Shown here: in pieces, positions 34,006 through 46,982 of the stretch
Layout: each line of letters begins with the position of its first letter
Position numbering within the stretch: the first letter of the stretch is position 1
Assembly: GCA_032719365.1 (NCBI GenBank)
Contig: CM064871.1
Coordinates: 58,743,056-58,807,055 of the forward strand
Reading direction: 5' to 3'
From: Prinsepia uniflora
Lineage: Eukaryota; Streptophyta; Magnoliopsida; Rosales; Rosaceae
Length of the DNA: 64,000 nt
Position numbers and translations under genes: made by a program
The notes under the pieces: generated by a model
Databases searched by the model: none
What the model saw: the letters and a program-made list of their open reading frames with translations, nothing else
What the model was told of the DNA's origin: nothing

Positions 34006-37000
34006 TGTAACAACCCGTCCCGGGAGCCGGGATTAGTAGACGGATTAAGGTGTGATTAGTGAGGTTAAGCGGTGGTTAGTTGGTCCCAATAGGTCCTTGA
34101 ACCTAGAATGACGATTTTGCCCCTGGTTCGGGCAAAATGTTGACTTTAGTTCGGGTGGTCAAATGGGTGTTGACCGGTGACCAGGACGTAGTTTAGGACG
34201 TCACGAATCCATAGGCAGGTGGCACGCCCGATTCTGACCTCAAGAGGAGGAAGTTGTGATGTTCGGAAGGTTGAGGGCTTAACCGTAATTTGGGTAAATT
34301 AGGGGGAATAGTTGACTTTTTGTAGAATCGGGTTTTGGCTTGTTGACCTAGGATGGTTAGATAGATCTCGTCGTCCTGAGTTCGATGACAGGCGGCACGT
34401 ATTCATCGGACTTATGAGGTGAACGTTACGGGTCTAGGAAGTTGTGGCAAAACCGTAAAAAATGAGTTAAAAGGAAGGGTAATTTGGTCTTTCTGCACAT
34501 TGGGATTTGTGCAGAAAGAAGGAAATGGACGGCTGAGGTTGGGCCAGGTATGAGAGAAAGGGAGTGGATTGTGACATGTGGCACAGGACTAGAGGCTTCT
34601 GGTGCAATCCTGTGCATTCACGACCCAATTATTTGGGGTGCACCCGTGCCATTCTTGTGTTGGTTCTTCGACACAGACAGAAACTCAGAGGGTGAGGGAA
34701 TTGGAGGACGGTGATCGATTCTGTGCAAGAGGGAGTGAAGAACGGTTTGTGAGAGTGACAGAGGGAAGAGTTTGAGCAGGTGGTCGTGTTTTGGTGGAGG
34801 AATCGTGCACGGCGGCACGGTGGTGGTGCGGCAAAGTTTTGGGGAAACAGGGAGACCGTGAGAGAGTTGGTGGTGGCTACGCCGTGTGGTGGTTCAAATC
34901 AAGGCAGGGGGAGCTGTAGGAGGTTGCAGGGGAGCCAACGAGCACCGTGGCACGCGGCGGTGCGCAAGGCGGAGACGCAATCGAAAGGTGAGATCTCTTG
35001 CTCTGTTTTTTCCGTGATGTTCAATTTGAAAGTCGTGAGGTTGGGCTTAGAGTCGAGAGGAATGGAGGTCGGGGTGAGGTTCAGGAGGGCCCTAGGCGTC
35101 GACTAGGATGGTCGCCATGACGGGGGTGTACACGGCGGAGCTCAGACGACGACAGGCACTCTGGTGCTCTGTTTTGCCGTGATCGAACCCAAAGTCGTCG
35201 AGCTTGGGGCTAAGTCGAAGGTCTAGGAGGGTTGGTTTAGGTTCAGTGAGGTCCAGGGAAGAGTTTGGTGAAGCCACCGTGACGGGAGGTGATCGGATTG
35301 GCTGAATCGTGAAACAGGGGGAGTTTGGCCGTCTGGTTTCGAGTTCAGTCGACGGGCTAGGGACAGTGTCGAGGTGAACGGAGTTGGGGAATCAATAGGG
35401 TTGGTCTGGACGATGTTGTTGGTGAAGAAAGGAGCCGTTTTGGTGAACGGAAGAAGGAGAACCGTGCACGCCGGTCTGAGTTGCAGACCATTGTGCCGAA
35501 CCGGGTTCGTCTGAGGAAGACGGTGCACTGTAGCAGGCGCATGAGGGCCACGCGCAGCCACTTTGGGCGGCGCGTGGGGGCGCGTGCGGCGGCGATGTTG
35601 AAAACGGTCAACATGGTTTTTGGTCTAGAAATTATGGTGAGATCAATGGAGTTGGTTTCGGGTCAATCAGAAGTCGTTTGAGTTTAGTTCCGCGAGGGTG
35701 AAAGTTTAAGGTCCCGGGTTTTACGTTTTCGATTCGGGGAATTTTGAGGAAATTTAGGTGAACTTTCGTGAACGTGTTAGTGACGTAATTTGATGATTGT
35801 GAACAGGATCGGGATTTCCCGAGGAAGCCGAGGAACGTGCGGGACGTTCGGGACGCGAGTAGGGCTCAGTACTGTGAGTGGACCTTTTTCCTTAAACTCG
35901 AGCATGCATAACTATTTTCTATAATTGTTTTATCATTTTGATTATAATTCTATGTTTATTGAATATGTTTGGTTGGTTTTACATTATTGCACGTTTTTCG
36001 AGAAATACGGTATTTGGCACGTTTTACGAGAATGTCGATTTCTGAGTAAAATGCCAGGGTTTTGGGATTTTTAAAGGATAACTAGTTTGATTGCTTACAA
36101 AGGGATTTTGAAACATGATTTGGTAATTAAATGAATTGGATTTTAAAGTTGGAAAGTGGATTCCGGATTTGGGTTCGGAATGACGGTTCTGGATGCCGGA
36201 AGGGCATCGGACCAGTGGTTTCGGATTCGGGTTTGGATGTGGATTGGTAAATGGTTTTCAAATGATTTTGGGATTGGATTTGCTGGATCTGGATATTGGG
36301 TTTAAAGACCCGGATATATGTGACGGGGGACCGGCCGGATTGGGTTTAAAGACCCGGATTGAGTTTAAAGACTCGGGAGTTTAAAGACTCGGATATATTG
36401 ATATTTCCCCCGTAGGCCTTGAGTTTAAAGACTCGGGAGTTTAAAGACTCGGATATGATTAAGGCCTGGATTGAGTTTAAAGACTCGGGAGTTTAAAGAC
36501 TCGGATAGGTCCAGCAGGTTTGATCGAAAAATAATGAATTGCTATTTCTGGATTCTGATACAGTTTTATGATTCACAGGTTGTGGTTTTTCTAACTGTTT
36601 TATAATGTTTCTGTTTCTTATGATGTGGTATATGGTACTTTGGTTTCTAACTGTTTTAATAACTGGGTTATGCATGTGGTTTTCAAACGGGGGGCTAAAC
36701 TCAGTTTTTCTGATAAATGGTTTTAGAACTTTTCATTTATTATGGTCCACTCACATTTTCTGTTTTAAATTGCCCTCGAGGTTGTGGAGCTAGCGCGGGG
36801 TCTTGACGTCGAGGCAGTGTCCGAGGCATAGAAGTGACGCGAGGGATCCCCGGAATAGTTCAAAGTCTTCCGCGTGCGTGTAAATTATCGGTTTCTAATC
36901 CCTTGTATTTTCGTACTATGCTCTGTAAATGATAACTTCGGGATATTTTGTTTACTTACTCCTGCGTCTGACTGGGTTTGAGTGAGTTTTACTTGGGTGT

Positions 37001-37070
37001 TGTGTCGGGGAGTCAGATGGGAACGGGATTTACCTCGGGTTTCGGGGTGAAACCGGGGTGGGTCCTGACA
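34006..37070 (+). repeat. Element E: solo LTR in F's 5' LTR
   Basis: It is 3065 bp, TGTAACAACCCGTCCCGG to GGTGGGTCCTGACA, flanked by perfect duplications TTGAG (34001-34005, 37071-37075), the mark of a solo LTR left by recombination between two LTRs. It has donor-like GAAAG|GTGAGA (34986), acceptor-like GTGAACAG (about 35807), GTGAGTGGAC (about 35874), GTCCACTCAC (about 36746), a GGCGCGTG block (about 35573-35590), and terminal arms GTCTGACT and AGTCAGAT. The short ORFs inside (for example 34780-35106 and 35223-35561) look accidental. Confidence 0.95.
36298..36506 (+). repeat. Near-palindromic short repeat cluster in solo LTR E
   Basis: Eight copies of GAGTTTAAAGACTCGG or GGGTTTAAAGACCCGG, partly in adjacent pairs 17 bp apart. 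Each unit is almost its own reverse complement, so single-stranded forms could fold. Confidence 0.9.
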
Positions 37071-37075
37071 TTGAG

Positions 37076-38473
37076 CACAACAACGGCGAGAATTTTTTGT
37101 TTTCTAAGTCTTTCGAAGCAATTTTTGGCTACCAAAAGTAGTGTTTCGACTCCTTGACCCCATATATGTGTTCCTCTCATCGAGTAGATGTTCTTAGGCT
37201 ATTGGATCTTGATTTTTGGTCGCGAATCAAAGAAGTTGTAGAATCTTGGGTTTCGGCCAATAATGGACAATTCCGACCGGCATCAGTGAGGCAAGCCAAC
37301 ATGAGGATAGGGGCGCAGGGGCGCATGGCTCCAGTCGCGACTAGGAGGGGCTGGGGAGAGGGTGGCGCGTGGAGGCACGGAGGCCTTCCCTAGCCTTCGG
37401 TGAGTTGGGTTTTGAAGGTTTCGATGATCTGGATCCAATGATGGGGGTTTGGAGTCCATCAATGTTATTTAGTGTTAATTTTAGATGTCCAATTTTTTTT
37501 TTAATTTTGAGGATAAAGAATTTGGATTTTCAAGAGTAAGTGCCTTGTTTGTATTGATTATTTTGTCATATATTAATATTAATTACTTAATTGTGACATA
37601 CCTTGATAATGGAAGCTAGTGACACTCATGAACCAAGTTGGACCTCGTGGGGACTTCCAGGGTTAAGTGCTTAAAAGTACGTGTAATGGTGCATTTGGTC
37701 GGGTGAGTTCTCCCCGACATGAAATGAGTTGATTTCATACTCTAAGCTTATTTTTGTGGTTGTAATTTATTGAAAGTGTGATGATTATATTGTTATATTT
37801 TGATTTGAATGCTTATTTGTGTTACTCAAGAATATTGGGTTGTTTGCTTATGTTAGGATGATATTATAATCCTAGACGAAGCTGCGAACTAGATCTTGAG
37901 TATAGATACTTTTAAATCTTGAGTATGGATACTTTTAATGCTAGGAAATTGGTATATTATGTTAGATCTTGAGGTTAGTCTCGAGATGTGATGTGTTGTT
38001 GGCGCATACTCCGGAATAAGTATAAACTACCCCTAGGGTCGATACGAATTTAGAGCTATAGACAAATCGAGTTATCGGATTGAGTCTCCAACCGAGTTAA
38101 GGTATCGAATTGGGACTCTGGTGTGAATTAGGATATTGGTTAGGGACTTGGACGGGGGCATGGAGCTGATGGATTACTGGCTAATAATGGTTGTTAGTCG
38201 AGGGAGTTACCGACAATTTGAGATATTGTTATTGCCATGGTTTACAACTGATATTAAGATTAACAAACCAGGTTTATCTTGCCTCTAGAGTCAATGGGTT
38301 GGTGTGGGCGGTGACTCCTGGAGTGCGAGTTATGTTGGGTTTTATCCCTTATCTGGAGAATTTTCGGTGTTAGGAGTCGTAGTCCTAGGGTGCTTTAGAA
38401 ATTTCGCATAATTGTTAGACATGAGCAGGACCAAACACGTTTTTTGAGGCCCTTTTCGAGATGGGTTATGTCA
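37076..38473 (+). repeat. Element F 5' LTR, second part
   Basis: Resumes after the TTGAG copy and ends GGGTTATGTCA at 38473. It aligns, with many substitutions, with 53260-54587 of the 3' LTR. It includes the phrase TTGTTAGACATGAGCAGGACC, the F version of the conserved terminal arm and GAGCAGGA motif. Confidence 0.88.
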
Positions 38474-38476
38474 ATT

Positions 38477-38488
38477 TGGTATCAGAGT
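38477..38488 (+). other. Primer binding site of element F
   Basis: TGGTATCAGAGT lies 3 bp after the LTR end and differs by one base from the initiator-Met primer site of element B. Confidence 0.9.
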
Positions 38489-40140
38489 AAACCGGGTGAT
38501 GTTATTCCAGGAATTCCACGAGTAGATATAGCTCAGAGTATGACTGTTGGATGTACGGTGAAAGGACTATATTTTCTTATGGATTTTGCATGTATAAAAA
38601 TAATTTGGTTGTTCTATCGTCATTTGTCAATTGTTTTGATTTTGAAAATTTATTTTGGATGATTATTTTTATGTGACGAATATCGAAATTTGGAATAATT
38701 TTTCAGGAAAATGATTTACTAGACACTGGTTTTTATGCATTTTGTGGAAACAGTGTTTTGGGATCAAGCTCGGGTTTAAATATTTTGAATTGGGTTTGGC
38801 CATGGATATATGTTAGCAAACTTTTTCTTGTTTTTTTTTTCTTTTTTTTTATGAACTCTTTTCCATGGTCGGCTATCCTCAAGGGACCTTGTGATTTTTC
38901 TAGACTGGCATTATGGAGTGTGTCTCTTCCAGCTCCTGAGGCCAGCATTTAATTTTCCCAAACTGGCAATACTGAGTGTGTCTTCGCTAGCTCCTTGGGC
39001 AATATTTTCTTAGACTAGCATTACGGAGTGTGTCTCCACCAGTTTCGGGGGGAAATATTTTCCCAAACTAGTACTATAAAGTGTCTCCATCGGCTCCTAG
39101 AGCTATCTATGCATAGTACGGGGATACTGTACTTTTCCCATATTAGCATCAAGAAGTGTCTCCACCAGATCTTGGGAGCTGATTATGCGTAGTACATAGA
39201 TTCTCATCTAGTTATTTTTTGCTACGGGCTATGGCTTAGGGGATGGATTCCAGTCGGTCGGCTCGGATTGTGAGCTATGACTTGAAGGACTTGAGGATTA
39301 GTCTGAACTTGATTTATGACATTAGTGTCCAGGTTTTGTCTTCCCAAATGGTTTTTGAACTGAGGATTTCAGGGGAATGTGGAGCACATATATTTTATAT
39401 GCATTACATAGTTTTTCATGGGTCCCATGGTGCATGATTATTTTATTCTGAAATCTAGTCACATATGATTCAGTTATGCATGCATTATTTCATAATTGGT
39501 TTTGTCCATTGACATTGTACCTTCAAGTCATTTTGCAACAAGAGTCGAGCAGTGTACTAATGATACACGTGAAATTGGACTGGATTAGTTGACGTGATAG
39601 ACCTTGGGCTGCTTAAATCGAGGGCTGGATACTATGCTCTAAAGGAGGAGGATTTCTAAGGGCTCAAATTTTAAGCAAGTTCAGAGGCTCGGAGCCACGA
39701 TTTTCACTGGAAATGAAACCCAAATGAGGGGATTGAGTGGATTCCTCAACTAGACCAAGTATTGGATGTGATGTGATGCCTCCAGAGGTTATGGTATGCT
39801 TAGCCACGTTCTAGTTGGATGGGTTGTGTACCAATAGTAGCACATACATAGGTTGTTAGGTGGGGATGTGGGCGTCTCTTATGGTAGTTTTATCTGCAGG
39901 GGGGACAAGATCGTTGTTTAGTATGAACCGAGGTTCCTAGAATTGTACTAGTTACACTCACATTAGTGGCGTGTGGTACTGGAAAGTCTCGAGGCATCAA
40001 GCTGGGTTAGAGAGATAAGATCAGAGTTTTAGTGACAACTTGGTCATATACTTCTCTCAGATAATTTCCGAATGTTGCCACCAGTTTTGAGCTGAGTTTG
40101 GAGGGTTGCGATCCGTCTAGAGGTTCCAATTAATGTCGGG
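38489..40140 (+). other. Element F interior, left part
   Basis: Non-coding on both strands. It contains a tandem block at 38897-39180: five diverged units of roughly 55-70 bp built on AGACTRGCATTAYGGAGTGT and GTCTCCACCAGCTCCTNGG. No gag, zinc-knuckle or polymerase signature was seen. It continues at 50297 after solo LTR H. Confidence 0.75.
38897..39180 (+). repeat. Tandem repeat in element F interior
   Basis: Five units start near 38899, 38957, 39010, 39065 and 39137, each containing a CTRGCAT-like start, GTGTGTCT and AGCTCCT-like core. They are diverged and of unequal length. Confidence 0.8.
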
Positions 40141-40505
40141 TGACAAAACTCGCCCCTAAAACACTTGGTAGTCGTGTCTGGTCCTACTCATGTTTGATAA
40201 AGGATCCCGAATACCAAAATTGCCCTTAACTCTTGTTAGACAAGGGATACTCAAACTGACCTTCCACTTATACCTCCACCTCATGATCAGCCCCAATTTT
40301 CGTGCAACAGCCTAGAGGGTCATCGAGAACACAAAAAGTGAGTGGACAAAACAAACATTTTTAAAACACATTTCTCGAGGAAAATGTATATATTTGCCGT
40401 CAATTTTCCAAAACATACATGGATATAATAAAACATAAATAATCGCATTGAAATTAGTTAATCACATCAAGTCAACCGAGCTAATATTCATAAGTCAAAC
40501 TGGCC

Positions 40506-43254
40506 AGTCAGAGCCCGTCCTAATCCCCCCAGGATTAACGCGAGACGCTCTTGATCCCGTCTGACACGGAGTGTCAGACAAGGGAAATTCCAACTTAAGC
40601 CCGCTCAAGACTTCAGAGTACGCAAGGATCCGGAGGAGGTATGTGATGTCTCGGTCTCTGGCACAGCTAGCATCCCCGATCAACCTGAAGGGCAGTCAAA
40701 ACATTTAAAAGCTGTGAGTGGACAAAATATAGAGTTTATAAAAACATTTTCACAAAAGACCTTTGTACCCTTCACTAAAACGCATGCATGCATTCGAAAA
40801 CCATTTACCAAACCACTAGGGCCTTGGCCCAAAATCGTAAATGAAAACAATCGAACGGGCCACTGCCCAAATCCATGTGGGACTCATCCCAAAACCAAAA
40901 ATTCGATCATATAACATATAATTATAAATCACATAACCAATCCTGTCACGGTATCTAAAGCTACGCGCGTGCTACCCGGGGTCTCAAATCCCAAGTCTCC
41001 CCAGGGTCCACCCAGGTCAATGTCCGTAAATCAATGACCCTCCATTGGGGTTATAATCTATAAGCCTTCCTGAGAGTAAGGTACCCAACGGGGGCGACTC
41101 CACTCAGTTAGTGCTCCGTGACTACTCTGGGGTCCACCCAGGCCAACGACCCTCCCTAGAGGAGCCAATCCAAATAAAGGAAGGTATATGAATATATATA
41201 TATATATATATATGAAAAACATTCTTAAAACCTTTCAAAGGATTCATGCACGGTTCCTATAAACCGTCATGAACCCGGAAGTCTATTTAGGGTCCCCGAC
41301 CCGAAATCACAAACGTAAATCAATTGAACCTCAAGCCCGAACTCATGACTCAACTGGGCATCGTGATCGCTATCTCAGGGTCAGTCACGATTCCAATCGT
41401 AGTGATGTGTGCAACCATCCATCTAGGATCGCTCTAAATCTTGGTATGTCACCGTGAACATATCAACTGACGCTACCACCTCTAGATCATAGTGCACCTA
41501 TCACCGATCGATATCCTGAACCGTCAGCACTCCGAAGTCGATCCTCTAGTGGCTGCTCGACAGCGGAATGTGCATTGTGACCTCTCCCGAATGAACATAT
41601 CCCTGTCCGGAGGCGAGCGTCGTATAGTCCGTCGTCATGCACATAGCACCAGCCGCAACCACGACTCAAACTCGTAGGTCATCAATAAGGCCACATGCCC
41701 GAGACAAAGCCAAATGGGTCTCATGTTCGAGTTTATCCTTTTTAAATCCAAAACCATTTCATATAAACCAAAAATGAAAACATAGTATGTATAAACACTA
41801 TATAAGGCCAAAACCTCAAAATACGTGCCAATATGTGAACACACACAAATGCACTCCCGGCATCACAAAACTTGTCCAAATCATAATAGAGGGTTACTAA
41901 CTACTCAAATAACCCCTCACTAAAGCCCCGTAATTTTCCCGAATTTTTAAGTATTTTTAAACTCGATCCTAAACCTTCGGATGTCTCGAACAATATCGAA
42001 ACGGTATCCGATCGACACGAAAACAGTCCCAAAATGTTCGTTACATCGAACAGATTAAATGTCATGTTGAACACTTTCCCAAACCATTCCCCACGCGCCC
42101 TCATGCGCCGCCCAAAGGGGCTACGGGTGAAACCCACTCGCCTAACGGAACACATTCCCAAACCATTCCCTACCTCCAACTGACCGGGTTCAAACCGGTT
42201 CAGACCAGTTTGGTCTAACCGAACTAGCGGTCTCGTTCAGCCCCATTTCTCACTCATTTTCAACCCTTTTCATCCCATTTTAATCCTAAACTCTTAGCCT
42301 TAATCTTAGGAATCTAACTAGATGATCAACAAGAGGAAAAAGGGAAGAAAACTTCACCTTTTCGATTGAAACAGAACCGGCCACCTGCAAATGTTTCCTG
42401 TCGTCGACTCTGGCCGTCCCAGCCCTCGAAACCAATACAAATCTTCCCCTAAGGTCACCAGAAACATGACCTAACCTTTAGAACCAAACGAAAACTCCTA
42501 GAACTCAAAGTTCAAAATTCGAAATAGCTTACCCACGGTTTTGAGTTTTCCCCGATGTGGCCACCGCCATCCACCACGCCGTCCTCATCACTTTTAGCCC
42601 CTCACACGACACAAGGATGGATAATGGTGGTGAGGTGATTCATGTGTGTCTTTGTTTGTTCAAAGGAAAATGGAGAATGAGGGGTTTCGAGTTTGTGAAT
42701 GAAAACAGAGAGGATGGCTAATGATGATAGTCAGCTGAGAGAGAAAGAGAGATGGACGGTCAGGATGAGAGATTAGATGAGATGAAGGGCTAGGATGGGA
42801 GGTGGGTGAAATTAAATTATAAAATAATTTAGGATAATAACATTTAATTAAAATAGATCCACTTTTTGGGGAAGTGACCAATAGGATAAGTGACACTTGT
42901 CACTCATCCATGGGTCCCACTTAAATATCTGCCCAATCAGATATCGCCACATCATCCCTATCTCGTAATACGTGCATAGTACAATCGAACTTTCGTGAAT
43001 CATAACTTTTCCGTCTAACGTCCTATTTCGGCGTGCCGCCTATCTACGGATTTGTATCAACTCGATCTACTTAACGGTCCTCGACCCTTGGCCATCGAAC
43101 CTCCCGGGTAAAAAGTTAACATTTTACCCACGACTAGGGGCAAAACGGTCTTTTTGCGTCGTTCGTCCGATTTTACCCAACTAATCATCGATTAACCTCA
43201 CTAATCCTTGATTAGTCACTAATTTAATCCCAGAATTCAGGACGGGTCGTTACA
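40506..43254 (-). repeat. Element D 3' LTR
   Basis: About 2.75 kb. It has the hairpin (40559-40579), GTGAGTGGAC (about 40717), an AT dinucleotide run (41192-41213), a CACGCGCCC block (about 42090), donor-like GTGG|GTAAGC on the minus strand (about 42530) and the CGTGCCGCCTATC module (about 43033). It lacks a segment of several hundred bases present in the 5' LTR around 47520-47680. Confidence 0.92.
40559..40579 (-). promoter_or_regulatory. Perfect LTR-terminal hairpin, element D 3' LTR
   Basis: Arms GTCTGACAC (40559-40567) and GTGTCAGAC (40571-40579), loop GGA. The sister copy at 45968-45988 has ATCTGACAC and GTGTCAGAT, so both members of the outermost pair changed and pairing is kept. Confidence 0.7.
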
Positions 43255-45900
43255 ACCTCCGCTCCTTAAATAATTTCGTCCTCAAAATTCAAACTGACCT
43301 AATTCCACAATCAACTGTGGAATCCAATACGACCTCTACTCGGGCGTTCTGGTGTAACCCTACACGTCTGCCATAAGCCCCGTACTCGTCGGTACGCAAT
43401 ACCACCAGAGCATCCAAAGCTCCAACTCACCCTCAAGAACTACACGTTGTCTCGTAAGTCTCACTCGAGACGAATGTCGACATCTCGCTTGTCATTCACC
43501 CTAGTAGGTCAGTTATACTAAGTTGATTTTAGATCCTTATAGTTTAACTTCTTGGCACGTTCCAACCTACACCCAGCAGGTTACAACACGTACTATCACT
43601 AAGGTTATCCTCTTCAAACTGCCATCAAGTCGACTTTTCAGTCTGATGGTTCTTCTTATCTAACAACCGAAGCTGATATCCTATTCAGCATACGATCCGA
43701 CAGTTATCCCCCTTGCTCCCACTAAGCGATATCTCACCTCCTGTCACTCTATGACCTATGCCGAAATCTTGACTCACCTTGAGTCTCTACTGTCGTACTA
43801 CTCATCCTGTCGACACACAATCGACAACTCACCCATCCTGGGTGTACATGAGATCCAATTGCACCCTACTTGTCTCAAGAGAGAAAATACTCTGCACTGA
43901 TGGGTTCCCTTGTCACAGAGAATTCGCTTCCCAAAGCAACTGTCCTCAGCTCGAAATATGGGTCCATTTCCAAATTTGATTTCCTATACCCATGTTCTTT
44001 ATATACACCATCATGCAAGTCTGGCTTAGTGTCAGGCACTCACACCAACAAATGCGGTCTATTCGAACCATGCCCACCAAGACGCACCATTCCGCAACTC
44101 GCTACCCCCTTTCCATGACCAAGACAGAACGACTACACTCTCTACATATCAGACCTCTATCTTATCATCTCACCTATTTCAATGATTACTCAACTGTCTC
44201 ACGATACTATTTCTTTTGCTCCTAGCTTCGCATAATCAGCAAGTCAATTCACCCTACTGATTACCAAACCTCGATCACTCACTTGTCATATCCAATGACG
44301 TCAAGTAATTTCTGCTCTTTGAATCACTCAAATTTGACCCACAGCCTAGGTGTTCAATTCTTACACCCTCGTTGAACCCTTAGCGGTCAAATCACTCCTC
44401 GTCATCCTACCTAGGGAAGAATCAAGAAGAATCCAAGATGATGACATCAAAGTTCATCCTATGTCACCCTTCGGCACCCAACACTGTCTGCTAAAGAGCA
44501 AAAAACGAGAAGTCTCCTTCACCGGCCTCTAAGTCGAGAGCAGCTGCAATCATGTTGGAAGCATGCTTAACTGTTTCAATTCCTGAGCTAGAAGTCCTTC
44601 TTCCCCGACTAAGAGTATTCTATGATAATTACTGTAGTTCTTAATCCATCCTTCAAGACTAAACACTTCCATAGATTCTCTTCGGTTTCTTCCAACTTTT
44701 GCGACCAACGACAACTGTCGATAACTACTATAATGACCCATTCTATTTCTCACCATCAGATTTCTCCTCAACAACGTACACCAATTCAGGAGGTATAGTC
44801 AACCCAACCTTCTCCCACACGATTCCCAAGACGAATCTACACTAGCCGACGAATCCTTCCTGTCATGTAGTGGTAGGACCTTGACCTGAGTACATCATGA
44901 CTGACCTACCCTCAGCTCATGGCTTATCGTCACTTCTCGTTATCGTCATCGCATTACCGCCATTCAGAGTGCGAATCAACCAATCCTAAAACCTTGCTCC
45001 TACCGAACAATGGTCACTTATCTCTACTTGGATCGGAAGGGCTCTGCCGCCCTCGTGCTCCACAAATCCGGTATGACCATCCCAGCAATCCAAGCCAGAA
45101 GAGGAACACTCCTCGAACGTTCCCCAATTCTCAACAACCAAAAACCTAGCTACACTCGATGGCGGTACCTACCACGAACTCGAACCGACATAACCCACGT
45201 ACAACACCACCGAAACTCTGAGCCTAAGTGGTCAACTCACCGCTGGCACCAACCGCTTAATACACTACGTCCACCGATCGGTCCACCTCGGAATCCGATC
45301 TGCAAGTACCACTCTCCTGATCACTCGTCCGATCAACCACCAACTAGGGTTATTGTGAACCCGGCTGCTCCCTGCAGCACGTCCATCTCGGGTGATCCCT
45401 CGTACTCAACTCTGAAGAGTCGTCACTCTCCAGTAGTGGTCCAATCAACCAGTAACCACTATCAGAGGATTTCGTCATCTCGTAACTCTATGAATCCCAG
45501 CCTCTGGCCTTTACAAGAACTTGGCCATACTCTGTGCCTAAGCCTGCACAACCGCTACACATCGCAGACGCATCCTACCATGCCACTCAATTGTCCCGAC
45601 TCTCAGGGCGTCATCCTGCGTCCATTAGTTCACTAGATCCTATCTCCAGTAACTATGCGACTACAAGCCGTTGGATTCGCATGAATGTCGATCCTACTCG
45701 GGATCAACTTACTCAAAACACGTTGCATCACATGCCAATCGAACCCTAATCCAACGCACCTCATGCTAACCGTAATCTAACTAGGATTCAATTCCACTGA
45801 ATCCTCCTACTCTTGCCCTAACTAACAGGTTGATGACAGGCTGTTACCACTACAGAGATATCACATCCTCGACCTGCGCATCACTCTGTGAGCCAAACCT
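43255..45900 (-). other. Non-coding interior of element D
   Basis: It begins next to the 3' LTR with a polypurine-like AAGGAGCGGAGG on the minus strand (43256-43267), preceded by GGACGAAATTATTT. No retroviral motif is present. The 208-residue plus-strand frame at 45010-45636 is antisense to the element, rich in Ser, Pro, Thr and His, and not recognisable. Confidence 0.75.
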
Positions 45901-45912
45901 GCTCTGATACCA
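45901..45912 (-). other. Primer binding site of element D
   Basis: On the minus strand it reads TGGTATCAGAGC, identical to element B's site, 2 bp from the LTR. Confidence 0.95.
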
Positions 45913-45967
45913 CTTGTCAGAGCCCGTCCCAATCTCCTCGGGATTAACGCGGGACGTGCTTGATCCC

Positions 45968-45988
45968 ATCTGACACGGAGTGTCAGAT
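45968..45988 (-). promoter_or_regulatory. LTR-terminal hairpin with paired change, element D 5' LTR
   Basis: Arms ATCTGACAC and GTGTCAGAT around GGA. Compared with 40559-40579 the outer G-C pair is replaced by A-T, so the stem stays perfect. Confidence 0.65.
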
Positions 45989-46737
45989 AAGGGAAATTCT
46001 GACTTTAGCCCGCTCATGGCTTCAGAATACACCAGGATCCGGAGGAGGTATGTGATGTCTCGGTCTCTGCCACAACCCGCATCCCCGATCAACCTAAAGG
46101 GCAGTCAAAACATTTAAAAGTTGTGAGTGTTCAAAAAAAAGAGTTTATAAAAACATTTTCACAAAAGACCTTTGTACCCTTCACTAAAAAGCATGCATGT
46201 ATTCGAAAACCATTTACCAAACCACTAAGGCCTTGGCCCAAAATCGTAAATGAAAACAATCGTACGGGCCACTACCCAAATCTATGTGGGACTCAACCCA
46301 TAACCATAAATCTGATCATATAACATATAATTAAAAATCACATAACCAATCCTATCACGATATCTAAAGCTACGCGCGTGCTACCCGGGGTCTCAAATCC
46401 CAAGTCTCCCCAGGGTCCACCCAGGTCAATGTCCGTAGATCAATGACCTTCCCTGGTGGTTATAATCCATAAGCCTTCCTGAGAGTAAGGTACCCAACGG
46501 GGGTGACTCCACTCAGTTAGTGCTCTGTGACTACTCCGGTGTCCACCCATGCCAACGACCCTCCACGGAGGAGACAATCCAAATAAAGGAAGGTATATGA
46601 ATATATATATATATATCGAAAACATTCTTAAAACCTTTCAAAGGATTCATGCATAGTTCCCATAAACCGTCATGAACCCGGAAGTCCATTTAGGGTCCCC
46701 GACCCGAAATCACAAACGTAAATCAATTGAGCCTCAA

Positions 46738-46982
46738 TGTAACGACACGTCCCGGAAAGTAGGATTAAGGAAGTGATTAGTGACGGATTAGTGATTTGTG
46801 TTCCTTTGTTTAGTACTATGCTCTGTATAGTTTTGACTCTCGGTTGTATTAAATTTCTCCTGCGTCTGATAGTGTATTTGTGGTTTTCGATAAAGGGTAT
46901 TTTCGGTTTTTTCTTTCTGGGTTGTCAGACGGGAGCAGGATTTACCTCGATTTTCGGGGTGGAACCGGGGTGGGTCCTAACA
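46738..46982 (+). repeat. 245-bp mini-LTR inserted in D's 5' LTR
   Basis: It has LTR termini TGTAACGACACGTCCCGG and GGTGGGTCCTAACA, is flanked by perfect duplications CTCAA (46733-46737, 46983-46987) and is absent from D's 3' LTR. It keeps GCGTCTGATA, TTGTCAGACGGGAGCAGGA and CTCCTGCG from the LTR end but lacks the whole middle (modules, splice-like sites, GC block). It is either a solo LTR that lost its centre or the LTR of a miniature (TRIM-like) element. Confidence 0.92.

Noticed and set aside
34780..35561. Frames of 108 and 112 residues in solo LTR E
   Set aside because: GC-rich LTR sequence open by composition; overlapping frames on both strands with no recognisable domains.
45010..45636. 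208-residue plus-strand frame
   Set aside because: Antisense within the non-coding interior of element D, low complexity, no motif, no start context or splice support.
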